NCBI RefSeq assembly: GCF_035594125.1
Contig: NC_087168.1
Coordinates: 18,010,650 to 18,074,649, forward strand
DNA: 64,000 bases
Direction: 5' to 3'
Origin: Scylla paramamosain
Lineage: Eukaryota > Arthropoda > Malacostraca > Decapoda > Portunidae
In this document: one piece after another, positions 1 to 11,290 of the stretch
Layout of the letters: every line of letters begins with the position of its first letter
Position numbering within the stretch: the stretch's first letter is position 1
The notes under the pieces: model-generated
The model's database searches: none
What the model saw: the letters and a program-made list of their open reading frames with translations, nothing else
Told to the model about the DNA's origin: nothing
Program-made: the position numbers and the translations under genes

Positions 1-172
1 AGAAGAAGAAGAAGAAGAAGAGAAGAAGAAGAAGAAGAAGAAGAAGAAGAAGAAGAAGAAGAAGAAGAAGAAGAAGAAGAAGAAGAGAAGAAGAAGAAGA
101 AGAAGAAGAAGAAGAAGAAGAAGAAGAAGAAGAAGAAGAAGAAGAAGAAGAAGAAGAAGAAGAAGAAGAAGA
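1..172. repeat. (GAA)n microsatellite
   Basis: An almost uninterrupted AGA/GAA trinucleotide tract starts at or before the window edge. Confidence 0.97.
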
Positions 173-208
173 AAAAGTGGAAGAAGAAGACCACCAACAA
201 CAACGAGA

Positions 209-214
209 GAGAGG

Positions 215-291
<77 letters not shown>

Positions 292-510
292 CCACAAGCA
301 AAAGCAAGAGGAGCAGGCGGAGAAAGGAGGAGGAGGAGGAGGAGGAGGAGGACACAGGACAGAAAACACTACTCAGCAATGTTAATGGCTGTCCACGCTG
401 CGGCTTACCACGTAATTGGCAGACTTGCTACCCTGCCGTGGGGAGAGAATCAGCTTGTGATGTGAGTTGAACTGGCCAAGAAAAAAAACATTGTGTGTGA
501 AGGTGACCAT

Positions 511-597
<87 letters not shown>

Positions 598-656
598 CGT
601 CTGGTTAGTTATAGTTACTAATGGTCCAAGACATTAATGGATAACATCAATGACAC

Positions 657-701
<45 letters not shown>
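209..701. repeat. (GA)n and (TC)n blocks
   Basis: GA-rich tracts at 209-289 and 509-597 are separated by non-repetitive sequence with a (GGA)n run at 325-350. A (TC)n tract of about 42 bp follows at 660-701. Confidence 0.9.
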
Positions 702-705
<4 letters not shown>

Positions 706-997
706 CGTGACGCCGGAAAATTTATTCATATCAAAGAAAAAAAAAAAATGCTGCATGTCTCAATGATTTAAGTTTGAAATTCGCTGACGCCACAAAGACT
801 TGGAATATTAATGTTGAATCTGCCGTCTGTACCTTTGATATTTCTTCTACTTCACTTTTTATAACTTTTTTTTTCTAAAGACCCACAAGTCAAGGGAATG
901 CACGTGGCATTTTTATGACATTTTTCGAGTGTTTAGGCTTGTGGAAACTGATAGATACCGAAAAATAAATTAAATGAAAATAAATAAATAAAAGAAC
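702..997. other. No recognisable feature
   Basis: This is AT-rich sequence with short A and T runs. No gene or known repeat is seen. Confidence 0.6.
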
Positions 998-1028
<31 letters not shown>

Positions 1029-1040
1029 GAGAGGAGAGAG

Positions 1041-1118
<78 letters not shown>
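998..1118. repeat. (GA)n microsatellite
   Basis: About 120 bp of GA dinucleotides with a few GGA interruptions. Confidence 0.95.
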
Positions 1119-1120
<2 letters not shown>

Positions 1121-1237
1121 CAAAGAAGTCTTATTAATTTAAAAAAAAAAGACACTGTAATAATATAAAGAAAGGCTCGAGGTTGTGAAGGTTCAAGAAA
1201 CACAACAAACACTTTAATAACGTCTCAGAAAACAGTG

Positions 1238-1515
1238 AACATAAAAACATGAGAAAATAAGGGAAGCTGCAAGAACTCATCAGGTCTTCACGTGGCAGTC
1301 TTTGAATAAAGCATACCTACCTATTTGCACCTATCATTCCCATCCATAAATTTGTCTAATCTTCTTTTAAAGCTCCCTAATGACTCGGCTTTGACAACCA
1401 GTTTACTGAGTCTATTCCGTTCATCCACTGGTACGTTTGAGAACTATTTTCTTCCTATCTCTTTTCCTTTTTTTTTTTTTATCTCTAACTTCATAAAGGC
1501 TGAAGCCGTTAACGC
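1238..1515 (-). mobile_element. 5'-truncated LINE 3' end, family A
   Basis: On the minus strand the sequence matches the end of the LINE reading frame and 3' UTR seen more fully at 28510-28900. Shared landmarks are AGACAAATTTATGGATGGGA, then a GGTAGGTATGC segment, CTGCCACGTG and GCAGCTTCCCTTATTTTC near the 3' end. Frameshifts and a poly-T insertion make it inactive. Confidence 0.8.
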
Positions 1516-1539
1516 TAAAAGAGACAAGAGAAAAAACGT

Positions 1540-2195
1540 TTATTATCAGAGCCAGAACACGAGCACTATCACGGGCCTGGATGAATATTAAGACATAAAG
1601 CAGACAATGTTACAGTATTATGGAAGATAACTTTCGTACTGTAAAGACCAGATACCATCATAACTTCTGTTACGGCTCTCGAAGAAACTCAAGGCACAAG
1701 ACATACGCTTTTACAACGTTAGGGAAAATAATAAAGTATTGTACAGTAAAAGCCAAATACTGTCATAACTATTAACCCTTTCACTGCGATACGAGACAGT
1801 TAACAGCACCAGAAATACTGCATGAAATCTTTATAAGAATATGCAAGAAAGAAGGGGATTAAAAAGAATAGAGTTTGGAATTTCTACCTAGTTTAAAGAT
1901 TAGAGGTGGCTGTAGGACAAGTAAAGATGTCTCAGAGTGATTCATAATTAAGGAAAGATGTACCAAATAACAGTCAAAGGGTTAAAGAAGATAATAAACT
2001 TTAGTACAGTAAGAAACTAATATCAGAGTCAGGACAGTTCAATTACCGGCCTGAAAGAACCTCAAGACACAGGGCAAAACACTTTTAATCCATATAGAAC
2101 CATAATAAACTATCATACAGTAAAGACCAGACTGTACTAAAGTGATCAGACCGCTAACGTTACCCGGAGGATCTCAAAACACAGCAAAAACCAAC
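1540..2195. repeat. Diverged tandem array split by the piggyBac-type MITE
   Basis: Units with CAGTAAAGACCAGAT or similar, then CTGTCATAACT, a GGCCTGAAAGAACCTCAAG-type block and CACTTTTAA recur at about 1570, 1640, 1745, 2010 and 2120. Spacing is about 90-150 bp once the 210-bp MITE is removed. No coding potential is seen. Confidence 0.55.
1772..1985. mobile_element. piggyBac-type MITE
   Basis: A 206-bp segment (1776-1981) is bounded by TTAA on both sides, the diagnostic piggyBac target duplication. The left end reads CCCTTTCACTG and the right end, inverted, CCCTTTGACTG. No coding capacity remains. It interrupts a diverged tandem repeat whose units continue on both sides. Confidence 0.8.
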
Positions 2196-2384
2196 AATAA
2201 GCAACATTTCCACGCCAAGCACGTAGGAGAACACGTCACGGTCACAACACTGCCACCTAATGTGTACCTGAGCCATACTGACCTGCATTCCAACACCAGC
2301 AGCTATAGGGGTTGGTACTCTTAAGAACACCTGCAGCTACAGGAGAGTAAAGTTGGTATTCTTACACGCTTTGAAACGCCTTGT

Positions 2385-2640
2385 GTGGGAGTGCGTGGGA
2401 GTGTGATGGAGTATGTTGGAGTGTGGTGGGGTGTGTGGGAGTGTGGTGGGGTGCGTGGGAGTGTGGTGGGGTGCGTGGGAATGCGTGGGAGAGTGTAGGA
2501 ATATGTAGAAAGTGTGTATGTGTACGGGGGTGGGTTGTGAATGTGTGGGAAGCGTGTGAAGGTGCGTGGGAGTACATGGGAGTGCGTGAGAAGTACGTGG
2601 AAATGTGCAGGAGTGTGGAGGAGCATGGGGTGTGGTAGAA
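2385..2640. repeat. GT-rich minisatellite
   Basis: Variants of GGAGTGTGGTGGGGTGCGTG repeat with a period of about 10-26 bp. The six-frame translations (HTP/THT-rich) are artefacts of the repeat. Confidence 0.85.
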
Positions 2641-2960
2641 AGCAACAGCAAATCTAATAAGAGCCACCGGGCATGAAATATTACGGCAGATTCTTTACCA
2701 TTACGCATGTCTTGCTGAATCTGAACTGCAAAACACACGGTACCTCTGCCCAGTAAATCCCAGGCAAGGCAAAGTTCGCCTGATGTATTTCCAGGCGAAG
2801 TAATTGTATCAGATTTAAGGGAACTCACCGCGAAGGATAAGAGAGAGCGAGAGGGTACGAGTTTTTTTTTCTTTTCTTCTCTCTTCTTACGAGGATAGTT
2901 GCCCGTGAACCAAAGAAGTCTTGTATACGTACCCTAGCTATTTTTGGTTTTGAGTTTAAT
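2641..2960. other. No recognisable feature
   Basis: Mixed-composition sequence. No gene, repeat or regulatory signal could be supported. Confidence 0.6.
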
Positions 2961-2964
2961 TATG

Positions 2965-3300
2965 TGTGCTTGTTAGTGTGTGTGTGTGTGTGTGTGTCTG
3001 TGTGTGTGTGTGTTTTCTTGTTTATTTGTAATGTTGTCTGTCTCTTTGTCGATCATATCTATCTGTTTGTCTATCAAGTAATCCATCTATCCATTCATCT
3101 ATTCTATATATCTAGCTATCTATCTATTTGTTTACTTATTCCTCTATGTATCTAGTTATCCATCCATCCATTCATTCACCAATCCATCTACTTATCTAGT
3201 TATCCATATATCCATCTATCTATCAATCAGTCTATCTATCTATCCAGTTATTTCACCCATTTACCAATTCACTTCTCTACATATCTATCAAACTATCAAT
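2965..3300. repeat. (GT)n followed by degenerate (ATCT/ATCC)n
   Basis: GT dinucleotides occupy about 2975-3014. From 3050 to 3300 the sequence is a decayed tetranucleotide tract of ATCT, ATCC and ATCA units. Confidence 0.85.
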
Positions 3301-4671
3301 CAGTATCACCAGTCGTCACGCTAACTAACCCCGCAACACACACACGCCAGCACTGCCCTTTACCAGTGAGATCTGAAAGGATGAGCAGTCCCTTCACCCA
3401 CAAAGGACTCCACCAGATGTAGTCAACACAGCCTCATCAATCCCAACATATCCTGAACATCCAACATGGTATAAATGAAAAGATAAATAAGTAAATAAAC
3501 GATGTATAAGAGGAACTACTGGGAGAAATAAATGGAGATGAAGAAATGAACGTGGGAGTAGGAGAGACAGAGTTAAGGGATGAATGAATGGAGGAGGAAA
3601 AGAAACAGAGGGAGAAATTGTTGTAGCCCTGAGCGCAGCAGTATAATGAAGACAGAAGAAAGATGAAAGAAGAAAAGAAGAAAAAAAGAGGGAAAAAAGA
3701 AGAAAAAAGAGAGAAGAAAGAAGAAAGCAGAATATATAAGAGGAGTAGAGAAACAACAAACCAGTCCCCTCCGGAAGAGTAAGTTACACCTTCCTATGAG
3801 ATGTCCAGGACTAGGGAGCCAGAAAGCGCAAACAAAAGGTCAGAACAACAGGAGGAAGGGATTAACACAAGATACCCTGACCAAAACAACAAACATGAAG
3901 CGGGGCACTGCTACCGAAAAGAGAGGATTAAAATAGGGTACTGAATCAAGGAGGCGGAACGAGAGGGAAGGCGGAGATGAACACGAGGAAAAGGGAAAAT
4001 AAATTACCAGGGAAAATAGCTCAACTTATGGTAACACATATCAACGCCTACATACACTCCGCCTTGAACCTGATGAGCCAGAGGTAGTTTGTGATTGGTC
4101 AAGAGTATTTTGTGAAGGGTCATATGTAGTGTCTGATTGGTCAAGAGGTCTAAGAGTAAAATGGTAAAATCGTTTGGGTATATTATAGTGTGTAACAGTG
4201 GAATAATTCTTTAGCAGACGGAGAGGCAGAGGTTCCAGTCCCAGACCAGAGAGGCTGAGACGAGATGGAGAGGCACATCTTGTTGCTTGTAGGTGGAGCT
4301 TAAAAGTTGTGTATTGAAGTCTAAGAAATTGATTTAATGAACAATATGATGAAGGTAAAAGGAGGAAACTTACATGATGTGTAGGATGTTTGTGTTATTT
4401 TGATGTTTAGTTATAGGATGTTGTATATTGTGTTTTTGTGTATTATGTATGGTGTTGCTGACATGAATGTTGAAGTTTGACGTATTAAATGTGAGCTGAA
4501 TTTGGTGGTTGAACTAAGTGGTGATAAATTGTAAGCTGCTTGACGGAGATAGATTTTGTACTTAAAACTAATGAATTAAATATCGAAAATGACCTGTGTT
4601 TAATATCACCCTCGGGACACCTGTATAATAATTATTTAATCCTGCGTGCAACACTGCAAGCACGACAAAAT
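3301..4671. other. Unannotated sequence, purine-rich in part
   Basis: No gene is recognised. At 3525-3605 there is a diverged copy of the 77-bp unit found in tandem at 4672-4830. At 3650-3730 there is an AG-rich stretch. TGATTGGTCAAGAG occurs twice (4095 and 4136). A weak tRNA B-box-like string, AGAGGTTCCAGTCCCAGACC, occurs near 4227, but no tRNA fold was found. Confidence 0.5.
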
Positions 4672-4830
4672 AAAGGGAGATGAAGAAATTAAAGTGGGAA
4701 CATGAAGAGGGGACAGAGTTAAGGGATATATTAAGGGAGGAGGAAGAGAAATAAAGGGGATGATGAAATGAAAGTGGGAATATGAAGAAGGGTCATAGTT
4801 AAGGGATAAGGCAAAGGAGGAGGATGGAAA
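4672..4830. repeat. Two tandem copies of a ~77-bp unit
   Basis: Both units run AAATAAAGGGGATGATGAAA-like, GTGGGAA-ATGAAGA, CA-AGTTAAGGGATA, then GGAGGAGGA. A detached third copy is at 3525-3605. Confidence 0.75.
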
Positions 4831-5054
4831 AAAAGCATGTATGAAAGAAATAAGTGATATTGTCGAGGTAGTTTAAGGTAATTTAAAGTTATTGCTCACC
4901 CACTGTATTAAACTTAAGCCATGAGGAATTGCACACAGTCGTGGCTAGAATTTCAGTAAAATTTTGTATTCTCTTCCACTATATTTAGCTTTCCTCCTCA
5001 ACCTCACATTTTCTGGTCTGTTGTCAATCTCCCTGCAGGAACTTTTTTGATTTA

Positions 5055-5150
5055 CTTAAGAAGGGGTCTGGCCAAGGGTAACACATAGCATCGAAAATGA
5101 AAAGAAGAAAAAAAAGAAAATAGTGAGGGTGCCAGTTCATAAAGAGGACA
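5055..5150. repeat. Dispersed repeat C, copy 1
   Basis: The pattern is AAGAAGGGGTCTGGCCAAGG, GTAACA, an A-rich stretch, GTGAGGGTGCCAGTTC, and a short tail with AAAGAGGACAG. Related copies are at 31720-31940, 35625-35705 (inverted) and 43888-43985. No coding or terminal structure is recognised. It may be a SINE or the end of a LINE 3' UTR. Confidence 0.6.
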
Positions 5151-5186
5151 GTCCGAAAGATCCAATATTATGTGAAGTGTCTTGAA

Positions 5187-5455
5187 AGAATCTAAGAACT
5201 TAAGAAGATAAGGGAAGGTGCAAAAGCCGTTAGGTCTACACGTGGCAGTTCCTGCATAAAACATACCTACTCAGTATTTCCACCTATCATCCTCATCGTA
5301 ATTTTTTTTCTTTTTTTTTTTTGATGCTCCCCTAATGACTCGGCACTAACAGCTTGAACACTGAGACAATTCCAGTGACTTACCACACTGAAAACCAATT
5401 CCTTTCCTATCTCTTTTGTAAATCTAACTATATCAAGCTGAAATCGTAGGCAGGA
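5187..5455 (-). mobile_element. 5'-truncated LINE 3' end, family A
   Basis: This shares the landmarks of the other family A copies: CTGCCACGTGTAGACC, GGTAGGTATGTTTTATGC, GGTGGAAATAC and AGATAGGAAAGGAATTGGTT on the minus strand. It is degraded by indels, including a poly-A/T run at 5300-5322, and is non-coding. Confidence 0.8.
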
Positions 5456-5776
5456 AGAGGAACAAAAGGAAGCTCCTAAATTTACAGATAGATTGCCAAC
5501 ATATCCGTTCACTTACGAGAGATTAAAAAACCTAATATTTAGTTAGAATTGAGTGCAGAAAGTTACTTGACTTCTGTCCGTGGCTGTACGAGTATGTTGA
5601 AATATATCAGCCAGTCGGCGAGGTTCAGAGGTCAGAGGAGAGTGAGGGAAAGTGAGAAAGATGACTGGACGTGCCGTAAATCTTGGTGATGGTTAAGTAA
5701 TGCTGATAAAAGACTGGAATGACTATGGTAAGTAGACTACACCATCTTGCTCTCACTTCGATAACAAAAGAAAATC

Positions 5777-5795
5777 CCTCTCTCTCTCTCTCTCT

Positions 5796-5877
<82 letters not shown>

Positions 5878-6063
5878 AGGTCACTGAAGTTAAGGAGCAA
5901 TAAAAGAAGAAGAAAATAAAAAGGAGAAGCAGGAACTGAGAGAATGAGGTCAGGAAGAGAATGGACACGGGGGAAAATCTTTGCATCTTCGAACAAGACT
6001 CAAGATGAACGTATAAATTCCTGAAGAAATACAAGGGAAAAAGAAAAGAAAAACCGTGTAGGC

Positions 6064-6161
<98 letters not shown>
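5777..6161. repeat. (TC)n and (GA)n in inverted arrangement
   Basis: (TC)n at 5777-5878 and (GA)n at about 6068-6161 are separated by 190 bp of AG-rich sequence. The two tracts are complementary on the same strand. Confidence 0.95.
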
Positions 6162-6162
<1 letters not shown>

Positions 6163-7101
6163 CACATACATTCACACACACGCTGATGTAAGGAAGGGAT
6201 GGACCAGTATGAATGACGACGAAGATGAAGAAGCAAAGGGGGAAGGGCATCCATTCACGTCACCTTGCCCCGCTGTAGTGAGGACCCGGACGGAGATGAA
6301 GAGCTGGAAGGGGCGTGCAGATGGAAAGAAAGGAGGAGGAGTAGGAGGAGGAGGAGGAGGAAGTGGTCGTCCAGGTCCGGTGTGGTATATTATGATGTGT
6401 TTTTCGTGTTTCCTGTCTTGCATTTTTTTTTTTTTTTTATGGGGCGTTTGTTTGTTTGTCTATTTCCGTTTATCTGTCTGTCTCTATTGATGATGTTTTC
6501 TGTAACTGTCTTTTTTATTATTCTGGCTTTGCTTCATTTTTGTCTCTTTAATCTGTTTATTTTTTTTCCCTTTTTCTCCGTCTGTGTTTGTTTCCCTGTC
6601 TCTCTGTCTTTATAATTCTTTACCTTTATTCCTCTATCAGTTTGTCTCTACCTTTTTTCCTATCATACATTTTATTTCCTGTCTCCTTTCGTATCCCTCG
6701 GCTCATCTCAGTCCCTCTCCATATCTTTCCATGTCCTGCGTTTTCCTCCCCTCTGAACCTGTCTCTATGTCTGTCAGTCGTTCTGTCTATCTGTCTGCCT
6801 CTGAGGACTGGGTACAACTCTGGTCCCTCTCTGATCTCTGTCTGCCTGTTGATCTGTGTGCTCTGTTAATCTGTATCCCTATGAACTGGATGCAACTTCG
6901 GTTTCCTCTGTATAGTCTCCTCTATTTTTATTCTTTGTATCTGTGTCTCTAAAGATTGCATACAACTTTGGTCTTCTGTATCTTTTCGTCTCCTCTGTTT
7001 GGTCTACTCTCTCTTGTCTACTCTGCCTGTCAGTCTCATTTTGTTCTCTCTGCTTTACTTTGGTCTCTGTCTGATTTCCTCTTTCTGTCTTGAGTCCCCG
7101 C

Positions 7102-7138
<37 letters not shown>

Positions 7139-7200
7139 GGAATGGATACAACTTTGGGCTCCTCGCCTCTCTGATACTGAGGGTAAAGGAAGCGGAGTAC
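6162..7200. repeat. Pyrimidine-rich low-complexity region
   Basis: A short (GGA)n at 6332-6361 is followed by about 700 bp dominated by TCT, TGT and CTGT units, ending in (TC)n at 7098-7137. No coding feature is seen. A weak repeat near 6815-6975, with ACTGGGTACAACTCTGGT and relatives, recurs about every 75-80 bp. Confidence 0.7.
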
Positions 7201-7249
7201 AGTTAATCCCTTCCTTTGGCTGTTAATCTTACAAGAGAGGAGACGCTAC

Positions 7250-7330
7250 TCGATGTTGGCTCTATGGTACACCACTCTGCTCGCGGGCTGAAGATTGTGG
7301 GTTCAATCTTGACTCTCGGCAGTTTCTTAG
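7250..7330 (+). repeat. Possible tRNA-derived SINE fragment
   Basis: GGCTCTATGGTACACC and, about 35 bases later, GTGGGTTCAATCTTG resemble degenerate A and B boxes. No clover-leaf can be folded with confidence and no 3' body was recognised. Confidence 0.25.
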
Positions 7331-7339
7331 TGGTTGGGT

Positions 7340-7393
7340 AGCGTTCATTCTGTAGCAAGGGAAGATAGCGTTCATTCCGTAGCAAGGGAAGAT
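7340..7393. repeat. 27-bp direct duplication
   Basis: AGCGTTCATTCTGTAGCAAG plus GGAAGAT occurs twice in immediate succession, with one mismatch. Confidence 0.9.
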
Positions 7394-7504
7394 AGGGTCC
7401 TTTTTTTTTTTTTATACCTTTCCTGCTCATAGCCTTATTCAGCGGTATGTGATTAATTAATGTTGCACCGGCACAACTCAGTCCTCCTCAAACTGACTAT
7501 GTAA

Positions 7505-7979
7505 TACAGTAAAATCCCTCTCATCCGGCATTCGAGTATCCGGCAGCTTCAAGTATCCGGCACATTTTTCCCCGAGCCTTAAAATCAATAAAAAATCAAT
7601 GTGTACTCATAAAATCGATTAAAATTCCCGCGCGAGGCATACTTTGTCCCCTCGCCACCAGAGAGCACTGCTTCGCGCCACCCGCGGCCCATTGCACTGT
7701 GTTTACTCAGTGACTCAGTCCCGCGTGTGCACTGTTTATCGCCTGACGCCTTCATCATGCCTAAAGTTGTAGAAAAGAGGAAGCGTGTTGTGCTTACACT
7801 TAAGCAGCTGATCAGATCAGCTGCTGATTAAGATCAGCTGATCTTTGCTATGGTAAGATGCGTGACTGTAGGGTGGTGATTGTGGACATAATTTCACTTC
7901 TATTCAAGTATCCGGCAATATTCAAGTATCCGGCATGTCGGCGGTCCCGTTGATGCCGGATAAGAGGGATTTTACTGTA
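7505..7979 (+). mobile_element. Tigger/pogo-type MITE, copy 1
   Basis: The element occupies 7507-7977 and is flanked by TA at 7505-7506 and 7978-7979. It starts CAGTAAAATCCCTCTCATCC and ends with a diverged inverse, GGATAAGAGGGATTTTACTG. Sub-terminal repeats of AAGTATCCGGCA occur near both ends. It retains an ATG at about 7757 followed by MPKVVEKRKRVVLTLKQ, which looks like the beginning of a CENP-B-like Tigger transposase. Stops follow soon after, so this is an internally deleted, non-autonomous derivative. Confidence 0.9.
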
Positions 7980-8032
7980 CTGAGTGTTTGGTCAAAAGCA
8001 CGAGAATTAAGAGCAGGGCTCGGTTCATATGC

Positions 8033-8149
8033 AGCTCAAAAAAAAAAAAAAAAATCGGTTCATATGCAGTTCAAGAAAAAAAAAAAAAGGTAAGTGTACG
8101 AGAAGAATCTAAAAATTTTGGAGGATTTGCGAATTTCCTTTTACATAAA
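8033..8149. repeat. Short duplication with A-runs
   Basis: GGTTCATATGCAG-TCAA followed by 13-15 A residues occurs twice (about 8023 and 8057). The rest is unremarkable. Confidence 0.6.
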
Positions 8150-8490
8150 AAATGAGAATGTAAGGAAATAAGGTAAGTTCCGAGAAGTCATCTGGCCTAC
8201 ACATGGCAGTCCCTGTATAAAATATACCTACTCGTATCTATTTTCACCTATCATCTGCATCCATAAATTCGTCTAGTCACCTTTCAAAAGCTCCCTGTTG
8301 CCTCGGCTTTAACAACCTTATCACTGAGTCTATTCCATCGATCTACTCCTCTATTATTTCTTCCTATCTTTTTATTTATTTATTTTTTTAACCAACTCTA
8401 TCAAGTTTGAACCTGTTATTTCTTTCCCAGTTCCCATTACTGATCCCAAACTTGGCCAATTTAGTCTCGAATCCTCTATGAATGTTTACC
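8150..8490 (-). mobile_element. 5'-truncated LINE 3' end, family A
   Basis: This longer family A copy contains CTGCCATGTGTAGGCC, the GGTAGGTATA segment, GATGGATGCAG and GAAATAACAGGTTCAAACTT on the minus strand. It aligns in order with the 28.5-kb copy and is degraded. Confidence 0.8.
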
Positions 8491-8561
8491 AAGAATGACT
8501 GCATCGCTTCACACACACACACACAAAAAAAAAAAAAAAAGAAAAAAAAAACTTGGATGCT

Positions 8562-8694
8562 GCGATGAAACCAAACAGACAGCTGGGAAGTACAAGCCGC
8601 TGTGGTCTACCGAAACGAAGCTGAACCAGGAATATGGAACCAAACAGCTGAAAAGTACGAGAGTCTGTGGTGCACCGTAACGAAGCTCAACTAT
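8562..8694. repeat. Two tandem copies of a ~70-bp unit
   Basis: Both units contain AACCAAACAG, AGTACAAG/AGTACGAG, CTGTGGT-CACCG and AACGAAGCT in the same order. The open frames crossing it show no known domain. Confidence 0.75.
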
Positions 8695-9184
8695 CTCCAA
8701 CAGCGGCTCCGGAACACAACAAAAGTCGCGAGGGAGATGACAACCTACTCGTCATCCTCACGCGCCAGTTCTTCCCGCTGGTTTTTGAGGCGAAGCAAGA
8801 TAAGTCACCCTTCATCTCAGGACACACGGCGGCTTTGAGGTCCCGGTTACAAAAGTTTATCCGCTACAACTTTCCCGCAGCACCCGTTTATCGACCGACT
8901 CTTGAGGAGGTTGAATGGTTGACTGGTTGAGTGGTTGAGTGAATGGGTGAGCCGCGTGCCGACCTCTCTCGACCCTGACTTGAACTGAATCCCGGGAACT
9001 TACTGCCAAGGGGGACGTACAATTGTATTTTGAATTAGAATATATGCTATGTAGTCACGGGCTGAATTCGTCACTTTGCTTGCGTATTTTCTCTTTGTCT
9101 TTAGCTTCTTTGCTCTCATTTCTCTGTGGTATTTTGAATAAGGTAATACACGAACAATGGCATTTTGAATAAGGTGAAGCTCCT
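8695..9184. other. No recognisable feature
   Basis: An 87-codon open frame at 8667-8930 (+) contains no recognisable domain. A short motif ATTTTGAATAAGG or near-variants occurs three times between 9028 and 9172. Confidence 0.5.
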
Positions 9185-9530
9185 CTAATGGTGTTGACGA
9201 TGACGATAGCAGTAATGGTGAGAGTGATGGTAAAAGCGGCTGTAATGGTGTTGATAATGATGACAGCAATGATGGTGATGAGAATAATGATCGTGGTGGT
9301 GGTGGTGAAGGCTCAAACGGTAATGGTATTGCTAATGGTGATGGGAGGAGTAGTAATGAAAATTAAGTGAGTGATGTACTGTAGATGGTGAGGACAGTGG
9401 TGGTGAGAATGATGACAGGAACGTAATAATGATGAGGATGGTGAAGTTGATGTTATTGATAAAAATGACAAGCAATAATAATGATGATGATGATAGTAAC
9501 AGTGGTGGTAGTAGTGATGGTTTTGACGGA
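9185..9530. repeat. Degenerate GAT/GGT trinucleotide region
   Basis: GATGGT, AATGATGA and GTGGTG units alternate over about 350 bp. Translations of this stretch are low-complexity only. Confidence 0.8.
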
Positions 9531-9748
9531 AGTACAAAAAAGAAAAAAGGAAAAGAAAATGGAGGAGGGGTGACGAGAGAGAGGCAGGAAGGCAGGTAAT
9601 TAATTAATATTCAGCGTCACGGGACACGCTGATGAGGGAACCTGCCTTAACACTGATCATACCTCATCTACACCTGAGATTTTACCTGCTGATCGGGAGG
9701 CGGCACGCACCCTCCTTGTCCCTTGCATAGAAAACGAGAAGAAATAGT

Positions 9749-9797
<49 letters not shown>

Positions 9798-9899
9798 GCA
9801 ACAATAACAACAACAACAACGACAACAATGATGATGATGATGATGATAGTAATAGATAAAATAATAATAATAATAATAATAGTGATAATAATAATAATG

Positions 9900-9937
<38 letters not shown>

Positions 9938-9938
9938 G

Positions 9939-10024
<86 letters not shown>

Positions 10025-10210
10025 AAGAAGAAGAAGAAGAAGAAGAAGAAGAAGAAGAAGAAGAAGAAGAAGAAGAAGAAGAAGAAGAAGAAGAAGAAGA
10101 AGAAGAAGAAGAAGAAGAAGAAGAAGAAGAAGAAGAAGAAGAAGAAGAAGAAGAAGAAGAAGAAGAAGAAGAAGAAGAAGAAGAAGAAGAAGAAGAAGAA
10201 GAAGAAGAAA
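9749..10210. repeat. Compound (CAA)n-(GAT)n-(AAT)n-(GAA)n microsatellite
   Basis: The tract passes through CAA (9749-9826), a short GAT run, AAT (about 9860-9995) and GAA (about 9996-10209), a step of one base per repeat type. The long Ile/Arg frame through it is an artefact. Confidence 0.97.
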
Positions 10211-10984
10211 TAATATTATTATTATTAATTATAATAACAATAATAAAATTAGTATTATAATAACAATAGTAATAAAAATAACTAACTAAGAATTTTCTAT
10301 TTGTATTATTCTTTTGCGAAATATTTGGATGCAGCTACTTTTCTCATAGAAATATAATATAAGATTATTTTTCTTTATTTTTTTCTTTTACTGATTTTTT
10401 TTTTTTTTTTTTTATCAATGTACTGTTTTCATTCACATTTATCTATTTTTATGTTTCTTGTTTTCTATTATATGATCAAACTAATTCTTCATACATATAT
10501 ATTTTTCTAAGACTTTTTTCCTTCTTTTGCTTTATTTGAATGCAGCTACTTTTTTCATAGACATATAATTTTACTAAGACTTTTTTTGTTAATTGGATCA
10601 AGCTTCATCCAAATAACGCAAAAAAAACAAAACAAAACAAAAAGAAATGAAACAATGACTGCATAAAAATACATATATACGTATGAAAAAGCTAACTGAT
10701 CGAAATAACAGAGAAAAAAAAAGTACAATGCACTTTACTACTTAATAATACTGCATAGCGTTTAGTAATTATGAATTTGCCTAAGAATAATAACAGAGAC
10801 ACGAACATAAACTGAATTTCAGGTTTTCTTTTTCCTTTTACTTGCAGTGTGGAAAAGAAGAATAAAAAAAAAGACAATAATAATCCTAACACACACAACA
10901 TCTGGTCTAATGGGTTTGTGTTATTGTAGCTCATCTGCTTGGGTAAACCTGGTACACAGACAGAGAGATGGATAGACAGGTGGA
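10211..10984. other. AT-rich sequence with one duplication
   Basis: A block ATTTGGATGCAGCTACTTTT with the following CATAGAAATATAAT is repeated about 215 bp later (10325 and 10535). Nothing else is recognised. Confidence 0.55.
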
Positions 10985-10989
10985 TAAAC

Positions 10990-11034
<45 letters not shown>

Positions 11035-11290
11035 CATAGATAAATAGACAAACATAGGGAGACAGACAGACATAGATAATAGATAAGAAGACATACAGAC
11101 AGATAAATAAATAGATAGATAAAAAGATAAATAGATAGATAGACAGATAGATAGACAGATAGATAGATAGATAGGTAGATAGATTGATTGTTAGACATAT
11201 AGATAGATAGTCACAGATAAAAAGATTGATAGATAGATAGATAGATAGATAGAAAGTTAGACAGATGTATGGATAGCAAGATAGATATGC
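10985..11290. repeat. (GATA)n microsatellite, decayed
   Basis: GATA units dominate, with perfect runs at about 10991-11033 and 11230-11252 and interspersed GACA and AATA variants. Confidence 0.92.

Noticed and set aside
4190..4260. tRNA-like or SINE head with a B-box-like string
   Set aside because: No A box at the right distance and no clover-leaf fold; too weak to list as a feature of its own.
8667..8930. 87-codon plus-strand frame as a possible gene
   Set aside because: No recognisable domain, no splice context, and it starts inside a short tandem duplication.
9723..10289. 188-codon frame with poly-Thr, poly-Ile and poly-Arg
   Set aside because: It is a translation of the compound CAA-AAT-GAA microsatellite.
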